Shown: positions 12,844-24,705 of the stretch, in pieces
Numbering within the stretch: the stretch's first letter is position 1
Layout of the letters: every line of letters begins with the position of its first letter
NCBI GenBank assembly: GCA_018894105.1
Contig: CM032128.1
Span: 11,079,001-11,143,000 of the forward strand
DNA length: 64,000 nucleotides
Source of the DNA: Jacaranda mimosifolia
Taxonomy: Eukaryota; Streptophyta; Magnoliopsida; Lamiales; Bignoniaceae
Direction of reading: 5' to 3'
Position numbers and translations under genes: made by a program
Notes under the pieces: generated by a model
Databases searched by the model: none
What the model was told of the DNA's origin: nothing
Seen by the model: only the letters and a program-made list of their open reading frames with translations

Positions 12844-13110
12844 TTACCTTATGTTTAGCTCCTTCTGGGTCCAAAGATACTTCAAACTTTGATGGTCAGT
12901 TAGAATTTTGAAAGTTGTACTGTGGGGATAATGTCTCCACTTAGCAAGTGCAAATATGATTGCTGCTAACTCCAAGTCATGGGTAGGGTAGTTCTGTTTA
13001 TAAGATTTTAATTTCCTCGTAGCATATGCAATTACCTTCCCATTCTGCATTAGAACACGTCATAATCATTCCCTGGATGTGTTTGTATATACTACAAAAT
13101 TTTCTACTCC
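12844..13110 (-). pseudogene. RNase H domain (broken)
   Basis: The frame 12844-13050 contains [10 protein letters not shown] and [11 protein letters not shown], holding the catalytic Glu and second Asp of the family. Just upstream (about 13060-13100) the segment that normally reads YTDAS reads YTNTS and is followed by stops, so the first catalytic Asp is lost. The intact domain removes the RNA strand during reverse transcription. Confidence 0.85.
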
Positions 13111-13206
13111 TGATAGTAATGATAACACAGGTGCTGTAGTCAATTTATCCTTCAACTCCTTAAAACTATGTTCACATGCATTTTCCCACTTAAATATGTG
13201 TGTTTT

Positions 13207-13457
13207 CTAGGTAAGTTGTGTTAAGGGTGCAGCAATCTTAGAGAAGGTCTTTATAAACTTTCGATAATAGCTTGGTAATCCCAAGAAACTTCGAACTTCC
13301 CTAACGTTCTCGAGCCTTTTCCACTTAATTACAGCTTCGATCTTGGTCGGATCCACTGCCAGTCCATCCTTAGATACTATATGACCCAAAAGGCTACTTG
13401 AGTTAGCCAAAATTCACATTTACTAAATTTAGCATATAACTTGTGCTCCAGTAGTAT
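13207..13457 (-). pseudogene. RT thumb/connection segment (frameshifted)
   Basis: GHIVSKDGLAVDP, FLGLPSYYRKFI and FSKIAAPLTQLT mark the region between RT palm and RNase H. It lies one frame away from the end of the RT frame. KLYAKFSKCEFW can be read just before the shift. A TAG stop after RIVL ends the upstream frame, where the family usually has Gln. Confidence 0.85.
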
Positions 13458-14750
13458 CTATAACACAATCCTTAAATGGTGCTCATGTTCTTCTTCGGAC
13501 TTGGAGAAAATCAAGATATCATCAATGAATATCACTACAAAGTTATCTAGGTATGGCTTAAACACTCGATGCATTAAATCCACAAATGCAATAGGTGCGT
13601 TTGTTAATCCGAAAGGTATTACTAGAAATTCATAGTGCCCATAGCGTGAGTTTAGTGCAGTTTTGGGGATATCTGATCCTCTAATCTTCAATTGATAATA
13701 TCCTTGACAGAGATCCAACTTAGATAACACTCTTGACCCTTCAAGTTGGTTAAATAGCTCATCAATATGCAGTAAAGGGTACTTGTTCTTAATAGTAACA
13801 CCGTTTAATCCCCTGTAATCGATACACATTCTTAATGTACCATCTTTCTTCTTAACAAACAGGACTGGAGCTCTCCATGGTGATGAACTAGGCCGGATGA
13901 ATCCTAAATCGAAAAGTTCTTGTAATTGAGCTTTTAGTTCTACTAATTCTGCAGGTGCCATTCGATATGGTGTTCGTGATATAAGTGTAGTTCCTGGTAC
14001 TGTCTCAATTACAAATTCAATTTCTTTGTCTGGTGGTAATGATACCAACTTTTCTGGGAATACGTCGGGAAAATCTTTTACCACAGGGATTTCTTCAATT
14101 CTATCTTTATCCTTAGGCATGTTGATCATGAAGGCTAAAAAGCCTTCACAACCTTGCTTCAATAATTTATTGACTTCTACAGCAGAGATAATTGGGAATG
14201 TTGATTTGGTTTCTGGTTCATCTTTATCAATCTCCAAGTTAATAATCTTTTCCATATAATTTATCTTAGCATGATAGCTATACAACCAGTTCATTCCTAA
14301 GATGATATCATACTTATTGATCGGCATTCTGATTAGGTTTTCTAGATATATTTTTCCATTGATCTCAACCCTACAATCTTTGTATAATAAATCAGTCACC
14401 ATAGATATGCCCATGGGCGTACTAACTTCAAATAGATAAGGCATCTTATCTAATGGTAGCATAAGTTCATGAGTAAATGATGTAGATATAAATGAATAGG
14501 TACCACCGAGGTCAAATAATGTTTTACTAATCTTTCCAGTAATTTTAATGTTATCTTCCACTATAGCCGAAGGATCTGGCGCCTCTTCTCCCTCATTAGC
14601 ATAGGCCGTAGCACAAACTTTTGGTTTGCCATTAGATTGGGGGATTGGCGTTTTGCTTGTTCTATCTGGTCGAGCATTGGGTGCCGGCGAAAGAGCTTTC
14701 ATGTTGGGAGCTCTTGTGTTTGACCCTACATTAGTGGGATATGCTCTCAT
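13458..14750 (-). pseudogene. Protease and reverse transcriptase part of pol
   Basis: This is the longest open frame of the window (430 codons). Residues 78-89 hold the aspartic protease motif; it reads FDLGGTYSF where the family has D-S/T-G, so the active-site triad is damaged. RT begins near residue 235. It includes [16 protein letters not shown] (301-316), catalytic Asp346 in [17 protein letters not shown] (379-386) and FIDD (408-411) with the two palm Asp residues. The RT catalytic residues are therefore present. The frame has no natural start and is part of a longer gag-pol that is interrupted on both sides. Confidence 0.93.
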
Positions 14751-14759
14751 ATAATGCTG

Positions 14760-15733
14760 ATCACTTCTATATAGGTAACATGTTCCATTTTCATGCCTAC
14801 AATTTTCTTCTGTATGCCCATGCTAACCAAAAAATTTGCAAGGGACTTTAAGCTTATTGGGAGGTCAAGCAAAGTTACCTTGTGAGCTATTGGGGTGGTT
14901 TCTCGTATTTCTGAACCTTACAAATCTATTTTTCTGAGGTGGTCCTTGGGCCCCATAAGGTGGAGGGGGTCGAGCTTGCTTGGCTTTTCCTTTTGCTGCT
15001 TCAAGTTCCATTATACCAGCTTCAACTTACATGGTACATTCTACTGTTTTGACATTGCTTGTTGCATTAGCAGACAAAGTAGCCCATCGAATATTATGTT
15101 TTAAACTTCCCACAAACTTTTTAACTTTTTTTTCTTTTTCATTTAAGTAGTGGGGGCATACTTAATCAGTCTATTAGAAACGGCCTCATATTGGGAAATA
15201 TTCATGGCTTCTTGAACAAAATCCATAAACTCCTTCTCTTTTTGATCTCTTTTAATTGGAGGAATGAACTTTCTTTCAAATTATACCAGAAAGTTTTCTC
15301 AAGTCTTCTGCATTCCCTCAGCAGTCCATCAGAGCTCTACTGTCATCCACCAATGAGATGTTGCGTTTTCAAATTGGTATGTTTCATAAGCAATCTTTTG
15401 GGAATCAAAATATTTCAATACCCCAAATAGTTTTTAGATTTCCTCGATCCAGGCTTCGGCTTTTCTATTATCTAGTTCACTTGAAAATTTTTGGGGGTTT
15501 GAGCTTTAGAAATTTCTCAAAAGCCCTATCTTTGTCAATTGGCATGGGTCCTTGCACATTTGCCTTAGTTGAAGTGGTGGGTTTTGGTAGAATTGCATGA
15601 ATTGTTGCCAAAATTGGAACATGGCCCTCATTTCTTCATTAATTCCTATTGCATTTGATGTTGTTGCTCCTTGATGGTTTAAGTTGTTATAGGGAGGTTC
15701 TTGTTGAGGTTGATCATCAACAAATGACTCCAT
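14760..15733 (-). pseudogene. gag (capsid and degenerate zinc knuckle)
   Basis: The probable start is Met at 15733 (MESFVDDQPQQ), followed by a Gln-rich segment with MFQFWQQFMQF. After a frame change near 15545 there is a capsid-like stretch with KFLKLKPP, AWIEEI and WWMTVEL, typical of Ty3 gag. The zinc knuckle at 14799-14840 should be Cys-X2-Cys-X4-His-X4-Cys. Here the second Cys reads Phe and an in-frame TAG interrupts it. At least three stops or shifts lie in the gene. Confidence 0.82.
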
Positions 15734-16020
15734 TTTGTTCTTGGATACTAAAAAAGGCCGTCCTACATAGATACGTGTATTTGTTAATACTCAATATTAT
15801 GATCAAGCTTATGTTATAGAAATATGTTCATAATGCAAAAATATAACCATCGACACATGTTGTAAGATCATGTGATAGTATTATCTGCATTTAATACAAA
15901 AGTACTTTAGTTAGTTTCACCCAGTTAGCCTTACTACGCATGCTATGACAAGGTTATCTACAAATATACATATATAAAAAATAGGATGAACTATTATCAA
16001 AAGTAAAGTACTAATGACAT
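15734..16020. other. Spacer between upstream frame and gag of the chromovirus
   Basis: AT-rich leader DNA. No further frame or structure is recognised. Confidence 0.5.
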
Positions 16021-16730
16021 CATGCACCCCCCAGGGGGAACCTCTGCTGGATCCTCCTCCTCTGAACCAGCACCCTCAGGAAAATCATCAAATGCCCTTA
16101 GCCTCTCTCAATAGACCTATTGGATCCTACCTCCATCAACTGTTTATGCTCATGGCCGAACCAACGATCAACAAGTCCTTGTACACCTCTAACTGCATCT
16201 TGAGCCCTCCTATCAAGTGTTTGGACTCCAAGACTGACCTTGCGCATCTGCTCTCTGAAAAATTGGACTATCTTCGCCATATCTCTCCCTATACTCTCAT
16301 AACTTTGACTTAGTGTAGTACTATGCTATCTCAGCCGCTCCATCTCCTCCCTCAATCATCCTATCTCACCTAGCTGCTCTTGGACTTGGGTCTGGAGTCC
16401 CTGAATCACTAAACCTCCCCCCTCAACCTCGGTCTGGAGCTCCCCTACCTGTAAATGCAAGTCTAGCATCTCACTAGTCTGCTAGTCACATATCATCTCT
16501 AAATGATCATATGTCTGCATGACATAGTCATGGTCATCACATAGGTGATAGACTATAAAATCGGGAAAATGCCCGATCAAGGCTCTGTCATGGGTGTAGT
16601 GTTGACTCAAGGGATCTACTCTCCTGTAAAGGACATTTGGACGATCTCCCAATCCCATCCCTCCTATATGACCATTAGCATGCCCATCAATTTGCTTATC
16701 ATTCTGTCCACCAACATGCCCACCCCCAGG
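16021..16730 (-). pseudogene. Degraded ORF upstream of gag, coiled-coil-like, unknown function
   Basis: Between PBS and gag one frame reads from 16730 to 16098 (211 codons) with only three in-frame stops, at 16482-16484, 16356-16358 and 16326-16328. The first 82 codons are open. The first part is Gly/His/Asp-rich and includes RALIGHFPDF. The middle has heptad-like runs such as LREEMERLR and LDLHLQVGELQTEVE, suggesting a coiled coil. The last part contains MAKIVQFFREQMRKV. After 16098 a neighbouring frame gives an acidic tail with GSEEEDPAE. The stops are TAG and TGA, as expected from C-to-T decay. I do not recognise the protein. It is not standard gag, and chromoviruses usually have none here. 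Confidence 0.55.
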
Positions 16731-16904
16731 CTATTCTATCTGCCAAAGACCAATTATATCATAAATTAGTAAACATATATATATATTAATCAAATTAAAT
16801 AACTATTAGCAACATTAAATAAATTTACCTTAGCATAGCTCAAATATTAACAAACCCTACTCACTTTCTTTCTAAACGTTTCATATACGCAATTTTTTTT
16901 ATAT

Positions 16905-16916
16905 GCTCTGATACCA
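16905..16916 (-). other. Primer binding site, initiator-Met tRNA
   Basis: The minus strand reads TGGTATCAGAGC, complementary to the 3' end of plant initiator methionine tRNA, four bases inside the 5' LTR. It fixes the element's orientation. Confidence 0.95.
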
Positions 16917-16920
16917 CTAA

Positions 16921-18774
16921 TGTGGTGCCTCGGAGATCCCTGAAGTCACCACACCACGACATGAACTCTCTCTAGGAGATTTTCCTTTCAAGAGCCAGTG
17001 TTAAGCACAAACTAACAAATTAAAATGATAATTTGTATTAAAAGAAATAACTTATATACATATATATATATATATATCTTTGTGCACTAGCCTAAATGTT
17101 TTCTTTAGTTATACATGAGCATACATATACTGGTTCCTGAGATACAACACTAAAGCCGCCATAGCTATAAGTCTTATTATGCACATACATAAACTTATCG
17201 ATCAGGGTACATTTGGAATTAAACTAAAGATAATTTCTCCTTCCTCTATTCCCAAGATCCTTCTTCAGGTACAACTAGTCCAGCCTCATATATATAAAGA
17301 AAAGTATAATGGGTGAGTTCGAATGACTCAGTTAGGGAAGTAGGAAAGAGTTACCTATATAGAGCTTATACCATAGTGGAAGATGATAGAATGAGAATTA
17401 TGTATTAAGTAGGAAGCCATGATAGGATAACTTGATTTTTGTAACAAGCTCTTACAGTACATGCTTTACAAGTCACATGCACATATATTTCAGATATCTT
17501 AAGTTTTGTATACATTAGGAGATGCTTTAACAAAATTACTTATAAGAGATCATATCATGTCAGAGGCATCACATTCATATCAAACCTTTCATGTAACTCC
17601 GTCACTGTCCCATACCAGCGAAGAGAATTCATATTTCATGTTCAGACATAAGTGTACAGGATTATAGAGGTGGCCCCCGCCGTACAGCCGCACGTGGCAC
17701 TTAGTTCCTTACACTTCATTTCATGAAGAATAAAATAGGAGTTTATCATTTGAGGTACAAATTACAGCTGAAAGATGTCCAACATTGAAATTAAGATGTG
17801 CCAATGACAACAAATTCAAGAGGTGGCCCCCACTACACACCCCCTATCAGCAAGTGTGGCTCTTTGCTCTGCTCAACACGTATTTTACAATATTGACCGA
17901 ATAAAATATTCAAAAGAGTCAAGAATACAATAAATATAATAGAAGGTATCAACCTCGGGATTCTAGAGGTGGCCCCCACTGCACATCCCCTGTCAGCAAT
18001 TGTGGCACTTAGTTCCCAATTAGACGAGTAGGACGAAAAGATTTATAATTATTAGAAAATACAAATCTTTTTCATTTATAACTTATTTGGAGTAAAAGAC
18101 TTCTCATAAATATTCTTCTATATTTTTATTAATCTTTTTGAGATGTTTTGAAAGTACTTTATTTATTTGAGTAGCATAGTTTTGATTATAAAGAAACTAA
18201 TGAAATTAATGCCAAGATCTTGTACTTAGGAATAATTCAGGATTTCAACCGGCTCGAATTTACCAAACAGATCAAACAATTATCATCACCACAAGTGAGG
18301 CATTTCAAAAAGTACGAGAACGTAACATGATTTTAGGAAGTAATGATTAACCAGTAATAGATGAAAATTTGAAAGGAACAAAAGACTTTATATACTAATG
18401 ATCGAGGGGTTCCTGAAAATTAGAAATAGGTATATGATTCCAGAGAAATAATAACAGGTAAATGAATGAGATTGTGAAGGAACAAAAAAAAACTCACATA
18501 TCAATATTGAAGGTATTTTGGCAAAAGGAATTACAAGTAACAGAATAAAAATTGAAAAGGGATAGAAATCCTCACCGAATTCTTTGATCGAGATTTCCCA
18601 ACAACTTGTATGCCTAAATGCCTAAATTCAAGATTTAATTACTATGGATTTTTCTTTTGGTAATAATATTATGAGAGAATAAAATAACAATTAGTTTATT
18701 TAAGGTATACTATATATTATTTTAATAGTTATTATTTAATAGTTCAAGTGACTATCTTCGCGCGTGCGCGCGCG

Positions 18775-18822
<48 letters not shown>

Positions 18823-20331
18823 AAGTGATATTTCCTACTTATTAATTTTTAAATGGATCGAATATATCTAAACCCTTTTCATCACGTTGTTCTAGGAATT
18901 AAAAAAAAAATCATGGTATCAGAACAACAAACTATAACTCACTTGTATCAAAGTCAAAATTCAATTATCCAACATAACCTCAAGATCCAACATTCATTCA
19001 CACCCAACCACCTTCAATCACAAGAAAATAATCAAGTTATCAACATCATAATATTCCCACAGTTCTCCAACAAAATCTGACCATTTCCAGAACCTATATC
19101 TTATATAGTCGGCCAGGACAGTTTCCATCAAAGCTAAGTTTTAACCAAATCCAAAGGAGTTTAATGGTGATTTTAACCTCACAATGCATTAAAACATGAT
19201 GAATTTTCTAAGTGTGACTTTAATTAGATGATTAAATGTGTTGATTTTTCCTAATTCATGGTCAAATTTGAGTTCTAACCCCTGGTCACGTCTTGATGCT
19301 AGGTTGAGATTCCTACACAATTTAGGCTAGAATACCACATCAATTTCAATAAATCTTACTTTTAATCTTATCTACATTCGAAGGGCTTTCTCTTCATGGT
19401 TTTAGTTTTTCATTTTACCAACAGAATTTCTAGTTATAAGTAAAATAACATCACCTCTTGTTCTGCCAGCCTCTACCTGGTTGTGGCAGTGTCATTTTCC
19501 GGCAACAATTCTTGTGTGATCTCGGCATAATTTCTAAAATACCCTTCCACCAAGATAATCTACACAAAAGAATCTTTCTACTAGTATATTTGTATGGTTG
19601 ATTAGGTAACAGGAAGGTTAGTTTTTGATTTTTTGATAGTTTAAGTTTAGGCAACAGTCTTACTGGCTAGAGGGTTCCTGCTTGGTTTGAAGAGATATTC
19701 TGGAGTTAGGACTGGAATTCTGCAGATATTTTTCTGAGGGTTGTGATCCTTGATGAACTCGAAAGGTTTTGGCTAAAATTTGATGATTAATGGTTGAGGA
19801 TTTGGAAAGATAATTATTGGGTTTGATATAATCTGCAGAGAGAGTGTAGTCTTTGTGTGGAGATGGCAATGGGTTAGCCCCTATTTATAGAAGTGAAACT
19901 TTTGCTATTTGCTTAGGGAAGCCCTTGGTGTCTACTTTATTCTAATTTGAATTCGTGGACTTTTATTGTAATTTAGTCCTCAATTTCTTGTTTTATTTGA
20001 TTAGCTTATAAAACTTTTATTATATACCCAATATATATACACATATATTATAATGATGTATTTGTATCTTAAATCATGTGTGTTTTGCCTTATTACTCAG
20101 GGTGTATGACAAAACTCGTGGTGTAGGTATATTTAGAGAATTTAAAAAAATCATTTTTTTAATCTAAAATGGTATTAACTCAATCAATGGGGATAAACTC
20201 ATAAGATAGTCTATTTACTGCATAATATTTTGAACTTCTGATTCTCTACAGTTGTAAGATAAGTTTAGTAGCTTAAATATTATTGCATATTATTATAAAA
20301 AATTACTCACGATAAAATACGAGATGTTACA
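16921..20331 (-). repeat. 5' LTR of the chromovirus (3411 bp, with about 985 extra bp)
   Basis: It matches the LTR at 8738-11167 from TGTGG at 16921 to TGTTACA at 20331. The two part company at about 18508 and rejoin at about 19490. The extra stretch contains a compound CG/CA/TA microsatellite (18759-18822) and no recognisable gene. I cannot find target duplications around it, so either an insertion here or a deletion in the partner is possible. The three GAGGTGGCC cores recur at about 17659, 17812 and 17959. Confidence 0.88.
18759..18822. repeat. Compound (CG)n(CA)n(TA)n microsatellite
   Basis: Alternating purine-pyrimidine DNA: CG-rich, then about 18 CA units, then TA units. It lies in the stretch unique to the 5' LTR. 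Confidence 0.95.
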
Positions 20332-21156
20332 CATTTTATGTTATGATCTGTTGGAATACATATGTTGTTCGGGTCTGTTTTACTTTGAATGTATCCTAAC
20401 TGTTTGTAATCTGATCGTGGAGCATTAAGAACGGTGTAGTTTCCTAATCTAGTTCGGGCTGATGTCCAGGCCGAACGAGTCGACGGCGATGCCTCCCATA
20501 GTAAATCGATTGAGTTAGCCAATGGTGATACCTCCTATAGTAAATCGGTTGAGCTGGCCGTGTCATTCGAGCCGATGGTAACAACTCCCAAACTAATAGC
20601 CTGGAATTTGAAATATCTTTGTTCTAGTACATTCATGTCATCTTTTCAATGTCATGCTCATTTATGTTTTGTTGAACTTCTGATTTTGCTACAGATCTAT
20701 GTGGTTGCTCATTGTACATCCTTTATTGAGTCCTTAAGACTCACCCTCTCTGTTATTCTTGATTTTTCCCAGACAGGTTTGACGATGGACTTGGATTTCA
20801 GGGTTGGACTGGAAATCTACTTTTTGTAATAGATTAATTGTTATGTGTGCTTTTGGGTTTTCTTGGATATTGTGTTATGCTTAGAGATGTTGTGATATGA
20901 TAAGTTTGAATCCAGTGTCTGTGGCAGGTATATATTATGTTGAACGTCATGGGATATATATAGTACTTTTGTGGTAATCTGTTTAAGTTGGAGCGTGTTG
21001 CTATTGTGATGAATTTGAGATTATGATTTAAGATTGAACGTAATGTTGTGTTTGGGTTTTTCTTATGGGCCTATCGTTTTGTCTTTTGGGTTATGATTTA
21101 AGATTGAATTGAAGTGGCATCTCAGCTTACGGGTTGTCTTGAGAGGGGGTTCTACA
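20332..21156 (+). mobile_element. Solo LTR 1, copy A, right part
   Basis: It continues the LTR broken at 8738 and matches 34673-35463. It ends GGGGGTTCTACA at 21156, followed by the target duplication TTAAT. Small reading frames here have no resemblance to known proteins. Confidence 0.85.
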
Positions 21157-21548
21157 TTAATAAAAATAAAAAAATGAAAAAAATGAATATCTAACATACT
21201 AATAAATAATTAATTAAAAAATAATAAAAATCTAAAATTTAAAAAAAAATATTAAATACTAAAAAATATCTAAAATAATTTATATACATAATTTAAATAA
21301 TGAAATAATTTAACTAAATGAATTGTTAAAATAATAATCATATCTAAAACAAGTAAATTATTTAAATCATGAATATATCTAATTAAAAATAAGATAAACA
21401 AAAATTTAAAATATTTTATTAATTCATAATAAATAGGTAAAAATTATATATTTTAATTAATTAATAAAAATAAATATTATATTCTAAAAATACACACCCA
21501 CCCCCCATCCCCTCATTTGTTCGCCAACCATGGCCGGTTAGAGGTTGC
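21157..21548. other. AT-rich arm of the TIR element between solo LTRs (copy A)
   Basis: AT-rich DNA ending in a C-rich run and CCATGG. It corresponds to 35464-35860 in copy B. There is no PBS after the preceding LTR, which argues against the two LTRs being the ends of one element. Confidence 0.6.
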
Positions 21549-24470
21549 TGTAACACCCTTAAAATTGAGTATTTGAGAAAATAAGGATTTAGAAATCAAG
21601 ATATTGGTTGGTTAAATTTTAGGGCTCAAAAAATAAATAAGATGGACTTAATCGCATGAAAATTGAAAGTTTTAGGGTTGAATCGCAATTTGAGAAGTCT
21701 TGATTGGATCTCATTTTAAATTTTGGGGGTTTGCATGGAATTATTTTGGGTCAAATGGGTGGGTATGAGGCACTCATTTAGTCCAAGGCTTGAATTAAGG
21801 TTTATCAAAACTTGGAGGGCCTAAGTTGAAAGTCAAGCAAAAATCCCAAGGCCAATTTGTGAAGTTGGAAAATATATGTATATATATCAAAACCCCCAAG
21901 CATTTCTTCATTTTCTTCACCTGCGTCCATCATCCCCTTCACCGGCAATCTCCACCAGCGACAACCCATTTCCAAAAACCAAACCAGCCATTTGCTTTTC
22001 CTCTTCACAAGTATCACTTAGATACCACATGTATAACACTTACACCGGTGGACCACCGAGAATGTGGAGTTGAAAACTTACCGATGATGGTGAGTGATGG
22101 GCATGGTGGAGTAGTGGCGGAGATGAGTTTTTAGGCAGCGTTTCTGGAAGAACTTAGCTCAAGGATCATAATTGTAGCCTTGGATTGAAGTTTGGCTTGA
22201 CGGAGGTGGTGAATTTGGAGGTAGACAGCAACGACAGAGATGGTGGCGCTGTGGTGTTTGTCGGCCAATTGAGGGCCTTCTCAGTGGCAAAATGTGAAAT
22301 TTCTTGGGGTATCGGAGTGCTCTCGTTGAAAGGCATCGAATGGTGGTGGTGTTGGTCATTTCTAGCGGCGGCTGAGCTGAGGCAGAATCTTGGCCTCATC
22401 GCGACGATCATGGCAGTGTAATTTGTTTGTGATTTTGAGGTCCTGGTTGAGATATCTTGGGTAATGACCGGAAGTTGGAATTGATATTTTGTACTGTTTA
22501 TGTTACCGAATCTTTTGTATTGTTAAGAAAGATGAAAGGATTTGATATAGGATTTAGATATGGACCATGCATGTATATTTATATGTATTAGTGGGCCCAA
22601 ATTTGTATTATTATATGATAATTTTGGATTAATTGAGTTTATTAAAGGATTAAACCCTAATTTCATGGATTTGAGATTTAAGTGAAAAGATTGGGTTAGT
22701 AAGGATAGTTGGACTGTTTTTATTGATTTAGTATATTGTTGCGAGGTTAATTATGTAATTAAGGGCTTGATTGTATCTCTTTACCAGAACCAATGCGAGC
22801 ACCGTGAATATTTTCGTAATAACATCGTAATTAGCACATTCTGTAATGATAATGCCGAGACAAACCTTAAATTACCATATTTACTGAGTAATTATCGACT
22901 TTAGGTTGTTATTGTATAATTATAATTATAGGATCGAATAAGGATTCTGACAGTGAGCCTACTCTTTGGATAGGTGACGCGGAACTAGGTCCCGCAAACT
23001 AGTAAGCGGTGATAGCGTTTCTGAGGCTATTGAGGCGAGGGTCTACCGCTTTGGTACTTGTATTGATTGAACCTATCTGTTATCTATTTCAAAAGCAATG
23101 TGAGGGTCCACCGACCTAGTATTTGATTTGATTATCTTAATCTATTACTTGTTTAACCCTGTGAGGTTCCACCGATTTGATAATTACTTTGTGCACCCTG
23201 TGAGGGTAATTTTATCTGTCTTTTCTTTCAATTGATTGTCTCTCACTTGATTGAACTCCATGAACTGTTCGAACTCATGAACTGTATCTGTTATTGAAGC
23301 GTGCGCCCCTGTGCGGGCTTGATTTTCTTAAATCATTTCTGATAGCAAACTAATTGTCTCTGTTTAAGCACCATGAACTTCTATCATCTTAATCGTTATC
23401 GTCCAATCTAAATCAGTACTGTATATTGTTATTTGGCCTTGTCTGCATAATTGATTGCCTTGAATACTGTTTAAGTGGCCACGTTGGCAAAAATTATTAA
23501 TTGAACGTCCTCATAAGTTGTTCCCCGCTATTGAGCTCGGGACGTGTTGATAAGTTGTTCCCATCTGTTGAGCTTGGGACGTGCTGATAAATTGTTCCTA
23601 ATTGTTATGCTCGGGACGTACTGATATCTTCTGACTAACTGAATGACTGGTATAAGGAGAATCTGATATACCTGTCCTGTTCTAATTCGTTGGACAGCAT
23701 ATGTTACTCGAGATTATTTTGTTTCGATTGTATTTTGATTGTTTGTAATCTGCTCAAGGAGAAACAAGGATGGTGTAGTTTCTTGATCTAGATCGGGCTA
23801 TTGTCCGGGCCGGACGAGCTATCTGAATTTCCTCCTAAATTGATTCGGTTGAGATGGACCATTCCTTCTGAACTGATTCAGTTGAGACGATCCCGAGCTG
23901 TTCAAGTCGACAGTCAAAACTCCCGAGCTAGTACCTACTAATAACCTTGAATTTATTAATGTTTTCTGTTACATTCCAGTTCCGATTGCATTCTCTGTTA
24001 ATTTATGATATGTTGAATTTTTCCTCTTCAACAAAGCCCTTATGATCTCTTATTGATTGCTATCCCTCACTAAGTCCTTTGAATTTACCCTCCCATTTTA
24101 CTCTTGATTTTCTCATATGGGTGTTGATGATGGATATAGACTATAGGCTTAGACTGGAGAGTTTATTTTGCAATGGAATAGTTGATTATATGTGTTTTGG
24201 GTTCTCTTAAACATTATGTTATGCTTAAGTTTAAATTCAAGATATGTGATATATATATATATATATATATATTATGTTGATTAATATAGGTCAACTTTTG
24301 GGAATGTATTTAGTGCTTTTGTCATAGTTTGTATAAGTTGAAGTAGGTTGCTATCTCTAATGATTTTGAGAATTTTCTTATGGGCCTATTGACTGTCTTA
24401 TAGGTTATGATTTAAGTTTGAATCGGAGTGGCATCTCAGCTTAGGGGTTATCCTAAGTGGGGGTGCTACA
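21549..24470 (+). mobile_element. Solo LTR 2, copy A
   Basis: It starts TGTAACACCC and ends GGGGGTGCTACA, in the same family as solo LTR 1. The flanks GTTGC and GCTGC are a 5-bp near-duplication with one mismatch. It matches 35861-38706 throughout. It includes an AT dinucleotide run at 24250-24273. Short GC-rich frames around 22160-22420 are open on both strands but are not conserved in copy B and are not genes. Confidence 0.82.
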
Positions 24471-24705
24471 GCTGCCATGGCAGCTGGGAACTTATAGCGG
24501 CCTGGCCCTGCCACTGTTGTGCGGCAATGGTAGTAGGTAACCCAGGCGACCGATGCTATAGTAGCTGCCATGGCCAAATCTGGCCCCTGCCAGATCTAGC
24601 CAGTAGGGGGGTTAGGGTAGGGGGCCGAGGGTTGTGGTGGGGTGGGGGTAGGATGGGGTTGTGTATGTGTATGTGTATGCATATGCTATATATATATGTA
24701 TATTA
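24471..24705. repeat. GC-rich core of the TIR element (copy A, right half)
   Basis: A GC-rich stretch with several CCATGG and TGGCAG motifs, then G-runs and a TATATG-rich tail. It matches 38707-38936. The left half of the core lies before the solo LTR at about 21500-21548. Confidence 0.6.

Larger units (their letters stand above)
8738..20331 (-). mobile_element. Degenerate Ty3/gypsy chromovirus (Tekay/Del-like), minus strand
   Basis: This is a full-length but decayed LTR retrotransposon of about 11.6 kb. It has LTRs at both ends, a PPT at 11168-11181 and an initiator-Met PBS at 16905-16916. Its genes run right to left: upstream frame, gag, protease, reverse transcriptase, RNase H, integrase and a chromodomain-like tail. 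The target duplication is CATGT (8733-8737) and CATTT (20332-20336), one mismatch; copy B's empty site reads CATAT at 34673-34677. Domain order, long LTRs and the C-terminal WR-H-EEAT motif fit chromoviruses of the Tekay/Del type. Several stops and frameshifts make it non-functional. LTRs differ by about 10 percent in a sampled stretch. Confidence 0.92.
599..24705 (+). repeat. Segmental duplication, copy A (interrupted)
   Basis: From about 599 this stretch matches 25295-38936 in the same order and orientation. It continues through the CACTA element, the TIR-element arm and two solo LTRs to about 24705. It is longer than copy B because of a 655-bp MITE (1794-2448) and an 11.6-kb chromovirus (8738-20331). 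It is shorter in one place, where 4281-4733 replaces about 2.5 kb of copy B. Sampled stretches differ by roughly 2 to 13 percent by eye. Both copies share the same solo-LTR target duplications, so those insertions came before the duplication. Confidence 0.85.

Noticed and set aside
13441..15600. Plus-strand frames over the pol and gag genes
   Set aside because: They are shadows of the minus-strand genes.
18853..19080. 75-codon frame in the extra piece of the 5' LTR
   Set aside because: Low-complexity Asn/Gln/Ile-rich frame after a microsatellite, with no homology seen.
22159..22421. Overlapping frames on both strands in solo LTR 2
   Set aside because: Open on both strands because of locally higher GC; the matching LTR in copy B has different frames. 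It is LTR sequence.
6453..24470. Solo LTRs 1 and 2 as the two LTRs of one short element
   Set aside because: Each has its own flanking duplication (TTAAT; GTTGC/GCTGC) and no PBS follows the first.
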